Shown piece after piece: positions 1 to 6,822 of a DNA stretch of 31,323 bases. The translations under genes and the position numbers were made by a program. This DNA comes from an uncultured Myxococcales bacterium (lineage in GTDB: Bacteria > Myxococcota_A > Polyangia > Polyangiales > Polyangiaceae). The stretch spans positions 1-31,323 of the forward strand of contig CALKVG010000099.1 in assembly GCA_937998045.1 (NCBI GenBank), in the 5' to 3' direction. A model generated the notes under the pieces. It worked only from the letters and a program-made list of their open reading frames with translations, did not search any database and was not told where the DNA came from. The stretch's first letter is position 1. Each line of letters begins with the position of its first letter.

Positions 1-368
1 CCGGCGCGGTACTGGTCGTGTTTGCCGCGACCCGGGTCGCCAGGCGAATGAGCGACGGCTGGGGTGTCATCGGCCCGTCGGCAGTGCTCGTGCTCTTCGC
101 AAGCTGGTCGGTGTTCGTCTGGCTCACGCCGCTCGGCCCGCAGCTCTGGCCCGCGTCGGCCCTCGCGTTCCTCGTCGCCGGCGCGTTTCTCGCGGTCTCT
201 CTCGCGGCGGGGCGTGGCGCGTATTTCGTCGAGACACCCGACGCACCCGTGAAACCCCAGGTCCGCAACGCGATCCTTCGCCAGGCGGCGTGGCTCGTCC
301 TTCTCTTGTTCGCTCTGCCGGTCCTCGCCCATCTGGCGACCTACGGCGCGACGCCGGCCCGGCGCTAG
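1..368 (+). CDS. Partial integral membrane protein, 5' end outside the window
   Basis: The reading frame is open to the left edge; codons from position 3 read G-A-V-L-V before a GTG at 18, so the true start probably lies upstream. The visible part has a hydrophobic stretch at the edge, a second around residues 18-60 counted from the GTG, and a third near residues 90-110 (LVLLLFALPVLAHL). This gives about three or four membrane segments with little soluble sequence between them. I do not recognise the family. Its stop codon shares the tetramer CTAG with the stop of the convergent gene on the other strand, so the two genes overlap by three bases. GTG 18 could be the start, but the hydrophobic residues continuing upstream argue against it. 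Confidence 0.6.
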   Translation, partial: GAVLVVFAATRVARRMSDGWGVIGPSAVLVLFASWSVFVWLTPLGPQLWPASALAFLVAGAFLAVSLAAGRGAYFVETPDAPVKPQVRNAILRQAAWLVLLLFALPVLAHLATYGATPARR

Positions 369-1117
369 CGTGAGGGCCGGAGCCGATCCATCAAGCGCGT
401 TGCAAAAAGGTACGCATCTCCCGGCCACCGGGCCGAGACGTAGTTCTCGTCCTCGACGACGAAGGCCGCCGAGTCGTCGTCGCGCGTCCCGCGCCGAAAC
501 AAGACACGCGGTCCGCGCTCGAACTGCGTCGCCGCGTCGTCGAGCGCCGCTCGCACCTCGTCCTCGACATACTCTTCGTACGTCCGGTAGTAGCGCCCGA
601 CCTTCCACGCCGTCGCCAGCCAGGCCGATCGCTCCATGTACTTCGGCAGACAAGTGGTCCGCCGCCGCGCCAGCAGGCGACTCCCCGTCTGCGGGTCCTT
701 CGCCCGCGCCAGCACGAGCACTCCGTGGCAGATCGCGCCGAGCGGCCTCCCGGTCCGGACGAACTCCGCCACCTTCGCAAACAGATCCTCGCCCTCCAGG
801 TACTGCCGCATCCCTTGCGCGTGGCCCCCCGGGAGGATCATCGCGTCTACCGCCCCCGCGTCCACGTCGCGCCAAGCCAGCGGACGCTCGAACGCAGGCG
901 TTCGCTCGAGCTCTTCGTAGAACGCCTTCGCCTCCGGAGCCGCACCCAGCTGGCCGAAAACGACGCCGGAGAGAAGGAGCGGATCGGCGGCCGGCTTCGC
1001 GCCGCGCTCGGTTGCGAACTGCACCTCGTGACCGGCCTCGGTCAGCAGCTTCCACGGGACGGCGACCTCGGTAACGTCGAAGTCGCGATCGGGCAGCGGC
1101 ACGAGAACGCGAGCCAT
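365..1117 (-). CDS. DJ-1/PfpI-family (class I glutamine amidotransferase-like) protein
   Basis: 250-residue cytoplasmic protein of the DJ-1/PfpI superfamily, which includes glyoxalases, chaperones and putative proteases. Visible are an N-terminal beta strand (ARVLVPLP), an acidic residue E17 in DVTEVAVPW matching the conserved Glu that pairs with the nucleophile in this superfamily, ILPGGHAQGM near residues 94-103, and the nucleophile elbow LGAICHGVLVL with C130-H131. The open frame extends to 1567, but its first 150 codons are Arg-rich nonsense antisense to the next gene, so the ATG at 1117 is the credible start. It is divergent from the DUF697-like gene with 60 bp between them. The length exceeds that of minimal PfpI (about 170 residues) and is closer to longer Hsp31-like members. 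The substrate is unknown; the fold assignment is strong, the activity is not. Confidence 0.85.
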   Translation of the reverse strand: MARVLVPLPDRDFDVTEVAVPWKLLTEAGHEVQFATERGAKPAADPLLLSGVVFGQLGAAPEAKAFYEELERTPAFERPLAWRDVDAGAVDAMILPGGHAQGMRQYLEGEDLFAKVAEFVRTGRPLGAICHGVLVLARAKDPQTGSRLLARRRTTCLPKYMERSAWLATAWKVGRYYRTYEEYVEDEVRAALDDAATQFERGPRVLFRRGTRDDDSAAFVVEDENYVSARWPGDAYLFATRLMDRLRPSR

Positions 1118-1177
1118 GGCGCCAACATACCGCAGTCTGTCCCTGGCGCTCCCGGTGCCCGGCCGCAGGTTGAGTCC

Positions 1178-1579
1178 ATGACCCTTCGCGCTCGGCGGAT
1201 CGTCCGCTCGACCCAGATCGGTGCGGCCGCGGTGGCGGCGGTGCTCTCGCCAGTCCCTCTCGCCGACGAGTTCGTCATCGCGCCGGCGCTGCTCGGCATG
1301 GCAGCAGCCTATGGCCGAGAGCATGGGCTCCCGGTCCGCGCCCTGCCGTGGCGAGCTCTCACGAAGACCGCGATGACGGGGCTCGTTGCGCGCGCCGCGG
1401 TCAACCTGATGACGTCGTACGTGCCTGGCGTCGCCGCAATCGTCAACGCCATCACGGCGTTCGCGCTCACGGGGACGTACGCCGAGTGGCTCGACCGCGC
1501 GTGCACCGATCCCTCGCACGCGCAGCCACCAAGCTACGGCGATCTCCTCCGCGCGCTGAAGCGGCACGCGACGCGGTGA
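1178..1579 (+). CDS. Small DUF697-like (YcjF-type) membrane protein
   Basis: 133 residues. The pattern of a hydrophobic helix with SPVPLADEFVIAPALLGMAAAYG, then an Ala-rich helix, then YVPGVAAIVNAITAFALTG resembles the DUF697 domain found in YcjF-like and GTPase-associated membrane proteins. There are about two to four membrane-associated helices and a short hydrophilic C-terminus. The longer open frame beginning at 725 runs antisense through the DJ-1 gene and is rejected as its start; the ATG at 1178 is preceded by a modest AGGTTGAG. The gene is convergent with the following small membrane protein (21 bp between stops). Whether it works with the metal ATPase operon downstream is unknown; proximity is the only evidence. 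Confidence 0.7.
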   Translation: MTLRARRIVRSTQIGAAAVAAVLSPVPLADEFVIAPALLGMAAAYGREHGLPVRALPWRALTKTAMTGLVARAAVNLMTSYVPGVAAIVNAITAFALTGTYAEWLDRACTDPSHAQPPSYGDLLRALKRHATR

Positions 1580-1600
1580 CAGACCTTACGGGCCGTCCCC

Positions 1601-1951
1601 CTAGGGCGCGGCCTCTCGCTCGGTCTCCTCTTCGATCTCGCTCTCGTCTCGGCTCGAGTGCCCGCGCTTGCGCAACATCCGGAAGACCGCATATGCGGCG
1701 ACGGCGGCAACGGCTGCTTCGCTGGCTCCCCAGATGGCGCCGGCCGTGAGGACCGCCGCGCCGGCGACCGCCGCACCGACGGACGGCTTGCGGGTCTTGT
1801 CCGCGACCCTCCGCAAGAGTTCGCGCGCCTCTCGCGTCACGTGCTCGGCCTCGGAGCGGCGGGTCGCCGCCTGCGAGGGTTCGTCGACCCGAGGAGGTTG
1901 CGCTGGAGAGCCCGAGGCCTCCTTCGTCTCTTGTTGCTGTTCCGCAGTCAT
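1601..1951 (-). CDS. Small Gly/Ala-rich membrane protein with acidic C-terminus
   Basis: 116 residues. The first 55 are polar and Glu/Arg-rich (possibly coiled). Residues 57-91 form a Gly/Ala-rich hydrophobic region with glycines spaced like a glycine zipper (G59, G64, G71, G75), ending in an RMLRKR basic anchor. The last 15 residues are strongly acidic (ESEIEEETERE). The start at 1951 has a good GGAGGT six bases upstream; the frame extends to 2251 without coding character. The gene is divergent from the small protein/HMA_2/P-ATPase operon across 287 bp. A glycine-zipper membrane helix followed by an acidic tail is an architecture also seen in magnetosome proteins of the Mms6 type, but I see no sequence-level match. 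The function is unknown. Confidence 0.7.
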   Translation of the reverse strand: MTAEQQQETKEASGSPAQPPRVDEPSQAATRRSEAEHVTREARELLRRVADKTRKPSVGAAVAGAAVLTAGAIWGASEAAVAAVAAYAVFRMLRKRGHSSRDESEIEEETEREAAP

Positions 1952-2070
1952 CGTGACACCTCCGAAAGATCGCCGAACCAAGCAACGCGCATGCAAACCA
2001 GGGCGCCGACGAGTCTCGCGATCGCCTGCGCCACGGCCGGCCAGGGATACGATGGTCCAGCTCGAAGCAA

Positions 2071-2089
2071 CGGACCCGTAACGGGGCCG
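2071..2089. promoter_or_regulatory. Imperfect palindrome, possible operator in a divergent intergenic region
   Basis: CGGACCCGT-A-ACGGGGCCG is a 19-bp palindrome with eight of nine arm positions matching around a single central base. It lies in the 287-bp region (1952-2238) between the divergent small Gly-rich membrane protein and the HMA_2/P-ATPase operon. That location suits an operator controlling both. No regulator gene is nearby, and GC-rich DNA produces such palindromes by chance. I see no convincing -35/-10 pair elsewhere in this intergenic region. Confidence 0.3.
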
Positions 2090-2238
2090 CCACAAAGTGT
2101 CAGTTTGGCGGGCAGCCGGCGCGGGCTCGACCACCGTCGGCCAAAGCACAAAGCACATCGATGGCGCCAGCCGCGTCGCATGGAGGTTGCATCGTCGCAT
2201 CCGGCGGTCGTGCAGCGCGCCGCGCGGAATCGACTCAC

Positions 2239-2499
2239 ATGATGAGCACACTGGCGTTTGCCGCGGGATTCGCGGCGGGATGGCTCTCGCGAAGCGCGAT
2301 CGATGGCCCCAAGTCGGCTGTGGTCCAGATCGTCGCCCTGGGGCTCGATGGCGTGGCGCGCGTCAAACGCGCGGCGGCCATCGAGCGCGAGCAACTCGAA
2401 GACCTGGTGGCGGAGGCGAGAGACATGGTCGCGCGACGGCGCGCCGAACGCGCTCGCGATCGCGTCGCAGAAGCCCCGGCGGTGGGGCACGCCGCATGA
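2239..2499 (+). CDS. Small membrane-anchored protein of P-type ATPase operon
   Basis: 86 residues (85 if the second of two adjacent ATGs, at 2242, is used). It has an N-terminal hydrophobic helix with a GxxxG pair (FAAGFAAGW), then an amphipathic, charged helical region (residues 30-75) rich in Glu, Arg and Ala. I do not recognise a named family. Its TGA overlaps the ATG of the HMA_2 gene (ATGA at 2496-2499), which in turn overlaps the ATPase gene, so the three are almost certainly one translationally coupled operon. The frame is open back to 2161, but those codons lack coding character and would bury the hydrophobic N-terminus. It may be an accessory or membrane-shaping subunit for the ATPase; this is inference from the operon only. 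Confidence 0.7.
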   Translation: MMSTLAFAAGFAAGWLSRSAIDGPKSAVVQIVALGLDGVARVKRAAAIEREQLEDLVAEARDMVARRRAERARDRVAEAPAVGHAA

Positions 2500-3029
2500 G
2501 CAGCGAAGCCACGAGAGACGGAGAGCTCGTTCTCGCCCACCATCACCCCGGCCGGCTGCGCGTGCGATCCGATCGCTTCGAGCGGGACTCGGCAACGCTC
2601 GACGGGATCGAGCGGTGGCTCTCGGATCAACCGGGAGTCCGCCTCGTCCAGGCGCACGCGGGGACCGGCAGCGTACTTCTCCTCTACGATCCCTCCACCG
2701 TCGACGGCGGGGTGCTCCTCGCCGCCCTGGCTGACCGTTCGCGCCTCGCGATCGCCGAGCCGGACCGGAGCCGTTCTCCCGCGCAGAGGATCTTCGATGC
2801 AGCCCAGTCGCTCGACGACCTCGTCCTCGAGTTGTCGGGCGGCCGCTGGGGACTCGGCTTTCTCGTTCCCGCGGCGATGTGGGCCGGATCGCTCGGCTCG
2901 CTCCTGTTCAGCGCCCACCGGCGCGCTCCCCGCTGGGACAACCTGTTCTATTGGGGCGTACAGCTCTTCCGGTCGATGAACGACGATCGCCACTCCCGTC
3001 GACGGCGCCATGCAGGCGACGGCGACTGA
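2496..3029 (+). CDS. HMA_2-type domain protein with arginine-rich motif and one membrane helix
   Basis: 177 residues. Residues 11-75 resemble the HMA_2 (ferredoxin-like, heavy-metal-associated-like) fold: LVLAHHHPGRLRVR, then a helix, then GVRLVQAHAGTGSVLLLYDP. The CxxC of true HMA metal-binding domains is absent; H15-H17 and R20/R22/R24 occupy the first loop. A transmembrane helix lies near residues 128-148 (LGFLVPAAMWAGSLGSLLFS), and the C-terminus is Arg-rich. GGTGGGG at 2481-2487 is a plausible ribosome binding site. The gene overlaps its neighbours by 4 bp upstream and 20 bp downstream. The same H..GRLRxR motif recurs at the N-terminus of the ATPase, suggesting a duplicated or paired adaptor domain. 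Its role is probably as a partner or regulator of the pump. Confidence 0.75.
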   Translation: MSSEATRDGELVLAHHHPGRLRVRSDRFERDSATLDGIERWLSDQPGVRLVQAHAGTGSVLLLYDPSTVDGGVLLAALADRSRLAIAEPDRSRSPAQRIFDAAQSLDDLVLELSGGRWGLGFLVPAAMWAGSLGSLLFSAHRRAPRWDNLFYWGVQLFRSMNDDRHSRRRRHAGDGD

Positions 3030-5247
3030 GCGGCTCCCGACTCGGAGCTACGGCCAGCGTATCGTCGGGGCGCTCTCGCTGCGCGACCGCGTCGAGGCTG
3101 GGCCGATCGCTCCGGTGATCCGAATCGCGCACGCAACGCATGGACGGCTGCGCCTGCGCCTCGACGGAGGCGATGACGGCGACACCGCCGGTCTCGCCGC
3201 CTATCTTCGCGGTACGCCCGGGGTGATCGAGGCGACCCCGGCGCTGGCCAGCGGCTCTGTGCTTTTGCGCTTCGACCCGTCGCAGACCTCCAAGGACGCC
3301 CTCTTCGTCTCGGCTCTCAACAGCCGCCGCTCCGATTGGCCCGAAGCACCTTCTCCGCTCGAGAACTCCCGTCTGCGGGCCTGGTTCAACTCCCTCGCCC
3401 TCCTCGCCGCCGCGACGGGCGCCCTCCCGTCGACGGTCACCACAACGGCTGTGGCGCTCACGGCCATTCCCTCGACCCGACGCGCAGCGCGAGCGCTGAT
3501 GCGCGGCGAGCTCACCGTCGACGTCCTCGACGTCGCCGCCATCGGCGCGTCCCTCGCAAGCTCGCGGTACGCGACGGCGGCGTTCATGACCTGGCTCCTC
3601 ACGCTCGGCGATCTGCTCCTCGAGCGGACGACGGCGCGGGCGCATCGAGCCATCTCCTCCCTCATGCAGCTGGAGGTCGCGGACGCCTGGCGCGTCGGTG
3701 CCGACGGGCGGGTCGAGCGCGTGGCGACCAAGAAGCTCGGCCGCGGCGATCGCATCGTCGTGTACACCGGGGAACGCGCGCCGGCAGACGGCACGGTCGT
3801 CCGCGGCGTCGCCATGGTCGACGAGAAGGCGCTGACCGGCGAGTCGTTGCCTCGCGAGCGCAAGCCGGGGGATCGGGTGCTCGCGGCCAGCGTGGTCGTC
3901 GAGGGGCGGGTCGAGCTCCGCGTCGACAACACGGGGGTTGACACCGTCGCGGCGCGGATCGTCAGCATCCTCCAGGGCGCCGGGGCGAAGCCGATGACGC
4001 TGCAGAGAAACGCCGAGCGAGTCGCCAACCGCCTCGTCTTGCCGACGGTCGCTGCCGCGGTTCTCTCGGCGGCCGCCACCGGGCAAATCGATCGCATGAC
4101 GAGCGTCCTCATCACCGACTTCGGGACCGGCCTTCGCATCGCCATTCCGACCGTCGCGCTCACGGCGATGACGCTCGCCGCGCGAGAAGGCGTGCTGGTC
4201 AAAGGGCCGCAGTTCCTCGAGCGACTCCCGCCGGCCGACGCCGTCGCTTTCGACAAGACCGGCACCCTCACCCGCGGCGAGCCGACGATCGTCGACGCGC
4301 GCGCCGTGGGACAGCTCCCGCTCAACGACACCCTCGCCCTCGCTGCGGCCGCCGAGATGCATCAGCATCACCCCGTCGCGGTCGCGGTGCGTCGCTGGGT
4401 CGCCGCGCGAGGGCTGCCGGTCGCCCGCGAGATTCACGACGAGCGCGCCACGATCGGCCGGGGCGTGAGCGCGACGGTGTGCGCGCACCGCGTCGTCGTC
4501 GGCCGGCGCCAGCTGTTGCGGCAGCAGGGGATCGACGTCTCGGCGTCGGAGTCCGTGCGCGATCACCACCGGCGGATCGGGGCCTCCTCGCTACTCGTCG
4601 CGATCGACGGCCGGCTCGAAGCGGTGCTCGGATACGCCGACGAGCCGCGCGCCGAGAGCGCCTCGGTGGTCGCCAAGCTGCGGCACCGGGGCCGGCGCGA
4701 GGTCGTCCTCATGTCGGGCGACGTCGTCCGCATCGCGACTTCGCTGGGTGCGCGCCTCGGTCTCGATCGCGTGATCGCGGAGCTCTTGCCGGAGGACAAG
4801 GCGCGCGAGGTGCGCGCCATGCAGCGACGAGGCCGCACCGTCGTCATGGTCGGCGATGGCATCAACGACGCCCCCGCGCTGGCGCGCTCCGACGTGGGCA
4901 TCTCGCTTAGCGGCAGCACCGAGGTGGCCCTCGAGACGGCCGATGTCGTCCTGCTCGAAGGAGGCCTCGCGCGCTTGCCACGCGTCTTCGAGCTCGCGGA
5001 CGCCGCCATGCACCGCGTCCGAACGACGCTGGCGCTCGTGCTGGCGCCGAATGCGGTGGCAATAGTCCTCGGCGCGCTCGGCCTGATGCCGCCGGCCCTG
5101 GCCGCGACCGTGAACAACGGGTCGACGGTCCTTTCCGCGCTGTTCGGGGTCGCACCCCTGCTCTCGGCCCAGCGTGCCGAGACACGCTCGTCGCGCCCAC
5201 CGGCGCACCGACCCGAGCGACCGGGTTCCGCCAGGCACCGTTCCTGA
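3010..5247 (+). CDS. P1B-like P-type ATPase lacking the CPx motif, possibly ferrosome FezB-like
   Basis: 745-residue P-type ATPase that would move a cation using ATP. N-terminal HMA_2-like domain (about residues 35-95) has HATHGRLRLR (H41, H44, R46, R48, R50) instead of CxxC. Membrane segments lie around residues 126-205. The actuator domain has TGES at 276-279, and the phosphorylation motif DKTGT begins at D415. HP at 454-455 is the P1B nucleotide-domain hallmark, and GDGIND lies at 615-620. Final membrane helices are at about 670-720. The membrane helix before DKTGT reads TDFGTGLRIAIP (369-380); aligned on P380, the usual CPC positions are F371-G372-T373, so the classical thiol metal site is missing. 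There is no separate Shine-Dalgarno; translation is likely coupled to the HMA_2 gene (20-bp overlap). P1B-6 pumps such as FezB of ferrosomes are, from memory, described with an Arg-rich N-terminal motif, which fits. The substrate is inferred, perhaps iron. Confidence 0.9.
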   Translation: MQATATERLPTRSYGQRIVGALSLRDRVEAGPIAPVIRIAHATHGRLRLRLDGGDDGDTAGLAAYLRGTPGVIEATPALASGSVLLRFDPSQTSKDALFVSALNSRRSDWPEAPSPLENSRLRAWFNSLALLAAATGALPSTVTTTAVALTAIPSTRRAARALMRGELTVDVLDVAAIGASLASSRYATAAFMTWLLTLGDLLLERTTARAHRAISSLMQLEVADAWRVGADGRVERVATKKLGRGDRIVVYTGERAPADGTVVRGVAMVDEKALTGESLPRERKPGDRVLAASVVVEGRVELRVDNTGVDTVAARIVSILQGAGAKPMTLQRNAERVANRLVLPTVAAAVLSAAATGQIDRMTSVLITDFGTGLRIAIPTVALTAMTLAAREGVLVKGPQFLERLPPADAVAFDKTGTLTRGEPTIVDARAVGQLPLNDTLALAAAAEMHQHHPVAVAVRRWVAARGLPVAREIHDERATIGRGVSATVCAHRVVVGRRQLLRQQGIDVSASESVRDHHRRIGASSLLVAIDGRLEAVLGYADEPRAESASVVAKLRHRGRREVVLMSGDVVRIATSLGARLGLDRVIAELLPEDKAREVRAMQRRGRTVVMVGDGINDAPALARSDVGISLSGSTEVALETADVVLLEGGLARLPRVFELADAAMHRVRTTLALVLAPNAVAIVLGALGLMPPALAATVNNGSTVLSALFGVAPLLSAQRAETRSSRPPAHRPERPGSARHRS

Positions 5248-5289
5248 TTCGGCAGCCCACAGACGGGCCTTGGCACGAGGCCGCCTCCT

Positions 5290-5856
5290 TCAGGGCAAGC
5301 CCCCTTCCAGGAACGGCGCAACCGGCGATGCGTGCATCTCGCGAGCCTTGTCGCAAGCCTGCTTCGCGCCGGCGGTGCAAGCGATCTGGCACAGGTCGCC
5401 CGCCTTCTCGCGGTTCGCCGGCACGCCGGCGCCGCGCTCGTACATGATCGCGAGGTTGTAGCAGCCCGGCGCCCACTGCATATCGCACGCGCGCCGGTAG
5501 TACCGCGCGGCCGTCGTGTCCTCCTTCGGCACTCCGCGCGCGAATTCGTGGTCCTGGCCGGCGAAGACGCACGCCGAGGGGTCCTTCATCTCGCACGCGC
5601 GCTCGTACAGCGCGGTCGCCCGCGTCTCGTCGCGGTCGACACCTTCCCCGAGGGAGTAGCTCGCGGCGAGGCGGCGGCATCGATCCGCTGACCCGGAGTC
5701 GCACTCCCTTTCGCATACGGCGATATCCTGACAGGCACCGAGCGCGGCGCCGATCGTGACGACGCTCGCCGAGGGCGCCGCCTGCTGTTGTCCGGAGGAC
5801 CGTCCGCGGCTGCACGCGACGCACACGACGCACACCAGCGCCATTGCCGGCTTCAT
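5290..5856 (-). CDS. Cys-rich Sel1-repeat lipoprotein
   Basis: 188 residues. The N-terminus MKPAMALVCVVCVACS is a short export signal, with C15 (Ala at -1) the best lipidation site although the lipobox is imperfect. The mature part has three Sel1-like (TPR-related) helical repeats, each ending in a spaced Cys pair, for example RYYRRACDMQWAPGCYNLA and LYERACEMKDPSACVFA. This resembles disulfide-stitched Sel1 proteins such as the Helicobacter Hcp family. The ATG at 5856 was chosen over the extension to 5919, which is pure Arg. It is convergent with the ATPase gene (42 bp) and divergent from the next gene (163 bp). Likely a periplasmic protein-interaction scaffold; partner unknown. Confidence 0.8.
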   Translation of the reverse strand: MKPAMALVCVVCVACSRGRSSGQQQAAPSASVVTIGAALGACQDIAVCERECDSGSADRCRRLAASYSLGEGVDRDETRATALYERACEMKDPSACVFAGQDHEFARGVPKEDTTAARYYRRACDMQWAPGCYNLAIMYERGAGVPANREKAGDLCQIACTAGAKQACDKAREMHASPVAPFLEGGLP

Positions 5857-6019
5857 GGCTCGCCTGCGTAGCAGAACCGGCGGGGAACGCCGCCGGCACC
5901 GCCGCATTCGGCGTCGCATGGGTCATCGGGCCCTCGCACGCGGCCCCTCCGCGGTCCGTCCATTGCACCTCCCCGCGCACGAGTCCGTTCGCGAGATGCG
6001 AGGAAGCAGAGGTGTGACC

Positions 6020-6772
6020 ATGAGTGGGTCAGCAAAGATCGGTCGAGCGACTGCGGCAGCAGCGCTCGTGATGGGCGTCGTATCCGCGTCCGCGCTCGCG
6101 CGCGCACAAGTCGGCGCGACGCCCGGGGCGACTCCGAGCCAGGGGGACCAGACGGAGCCGGGCGGAGCGTCGACCTCGGGCCGCGACGAGAGCGCGCCGG
6201 CGCAGCCGGAGCAGAAGCCGGAGCAGAAGCCGAGACACTACGAGACCGCTCCGGCGCCGACCACCGGCGCGACCGAGCAACCGCAGAAGGAGCCCGGGGA
6301 GGCCGTGGCGACAGCCATCGTCGCTACCGCGACCGTTCAGAAGATCGACAAGGCCGGCAAGAAGCTGACTCTCCTCGGACCGAACGGCCAATCTCTGGAC
6401 GTGAAGGCCGCCCCGGATGTGGACTTCGACCGGCTGCACGTCGGTGACCGCGTGACCGCGACGTACTACGAAGAGGTGGCCGTCGCGATCAACAAGCACC
6501 CGCAGGCGGGGCCCGCGGTGGCCACGAGAGCGGTTCAGCGCGGAGGGGTGACGGCCAAGCAGGCCACGGTCACTGCGCGCATCGTCGCGGTCGACACGGC
6601 GGAGGACACCGTCACCGTCAAGGCCGCGGACGGCAGGCAGCACACGCTCAAGGTGAATGACCCGCAGCTCGCTTCGCAGCTTCACACGATCAAGCCGGGC
6701 GAGAACGTCGACCTGACGTACACGCAAGCGGTCGCCGTCTCCGTCGAGCCGTCCGCCGAGCCAGCCAGGTAG
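6020..6772 (+). CDS. Secreted protein with two tandem OB-like beta repeats
   Basis: 250 residues. A signal peptide ends at ALARA|Q (about residue 29). A Pro/Glu/Gln-rich linker spans roughly 30-95, followed by two homologous beta-rich repeats of about 55-60 residues. Repeat one contains ATVQKIDKAGKKLTLLGPNG and ends HVGDRVTATYYEEVAVAI. Repeat two contains ARIVAVDTAEDTVTVKAADG and ends KPGENVDLTYTQAVAVSV. The pattern is like small OB-fold or DUF5666-type periplasmic domains; the binding target is unknown. AGAGGTG five bases upstream supports the ATG at 6020 over the open frame to 5756. The following lipoprotein starts 50 bp downstream in the same direction, so the two may be cotranscribed. Confidence 0.8.
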   Translation: MSGSAKIGRATAAAALVMGVVSASALARAQVGATPGATPSQGDQTEPGGASTSGRDESAPAQPEQKPEQKPRHYETAPAPTTGATEQPQKEPGEAVATAIVATATVQKIDKAGKKLTLLGPNGQSLDVKAAPDVDFDRLHVGDRVTATYYEEVAVAINKHPQAGPAVATRAVQRGGVTAKQATVTARIVAVDTAEDTVTVKAADGRQHTLKVNDPQLASQLHTIKPGENVDLTYTQAVAVSVEPSAEPAR

Positions 6773-6822
6773 GCGGCGCCGCGGCCTTCCCGTTGCAACC
6801 GTTGCGGGAGAGGTACGCGCCC

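Noticed and set aside
1118..1567. N-terminal extension of the DJ-1-like frame
   Set aside because: The extension is antisense to the DUF697-like gene and Arg-rich; family alignment starts at the ATG at 1117.
5877..5896. Inverted repeat CCGGCGG/CCGCCGG in the divergent gap 5857-6019
   Set aside because: Only 7 bp per arm, pure G and C in GC-rich DNA, with no other sign of function.
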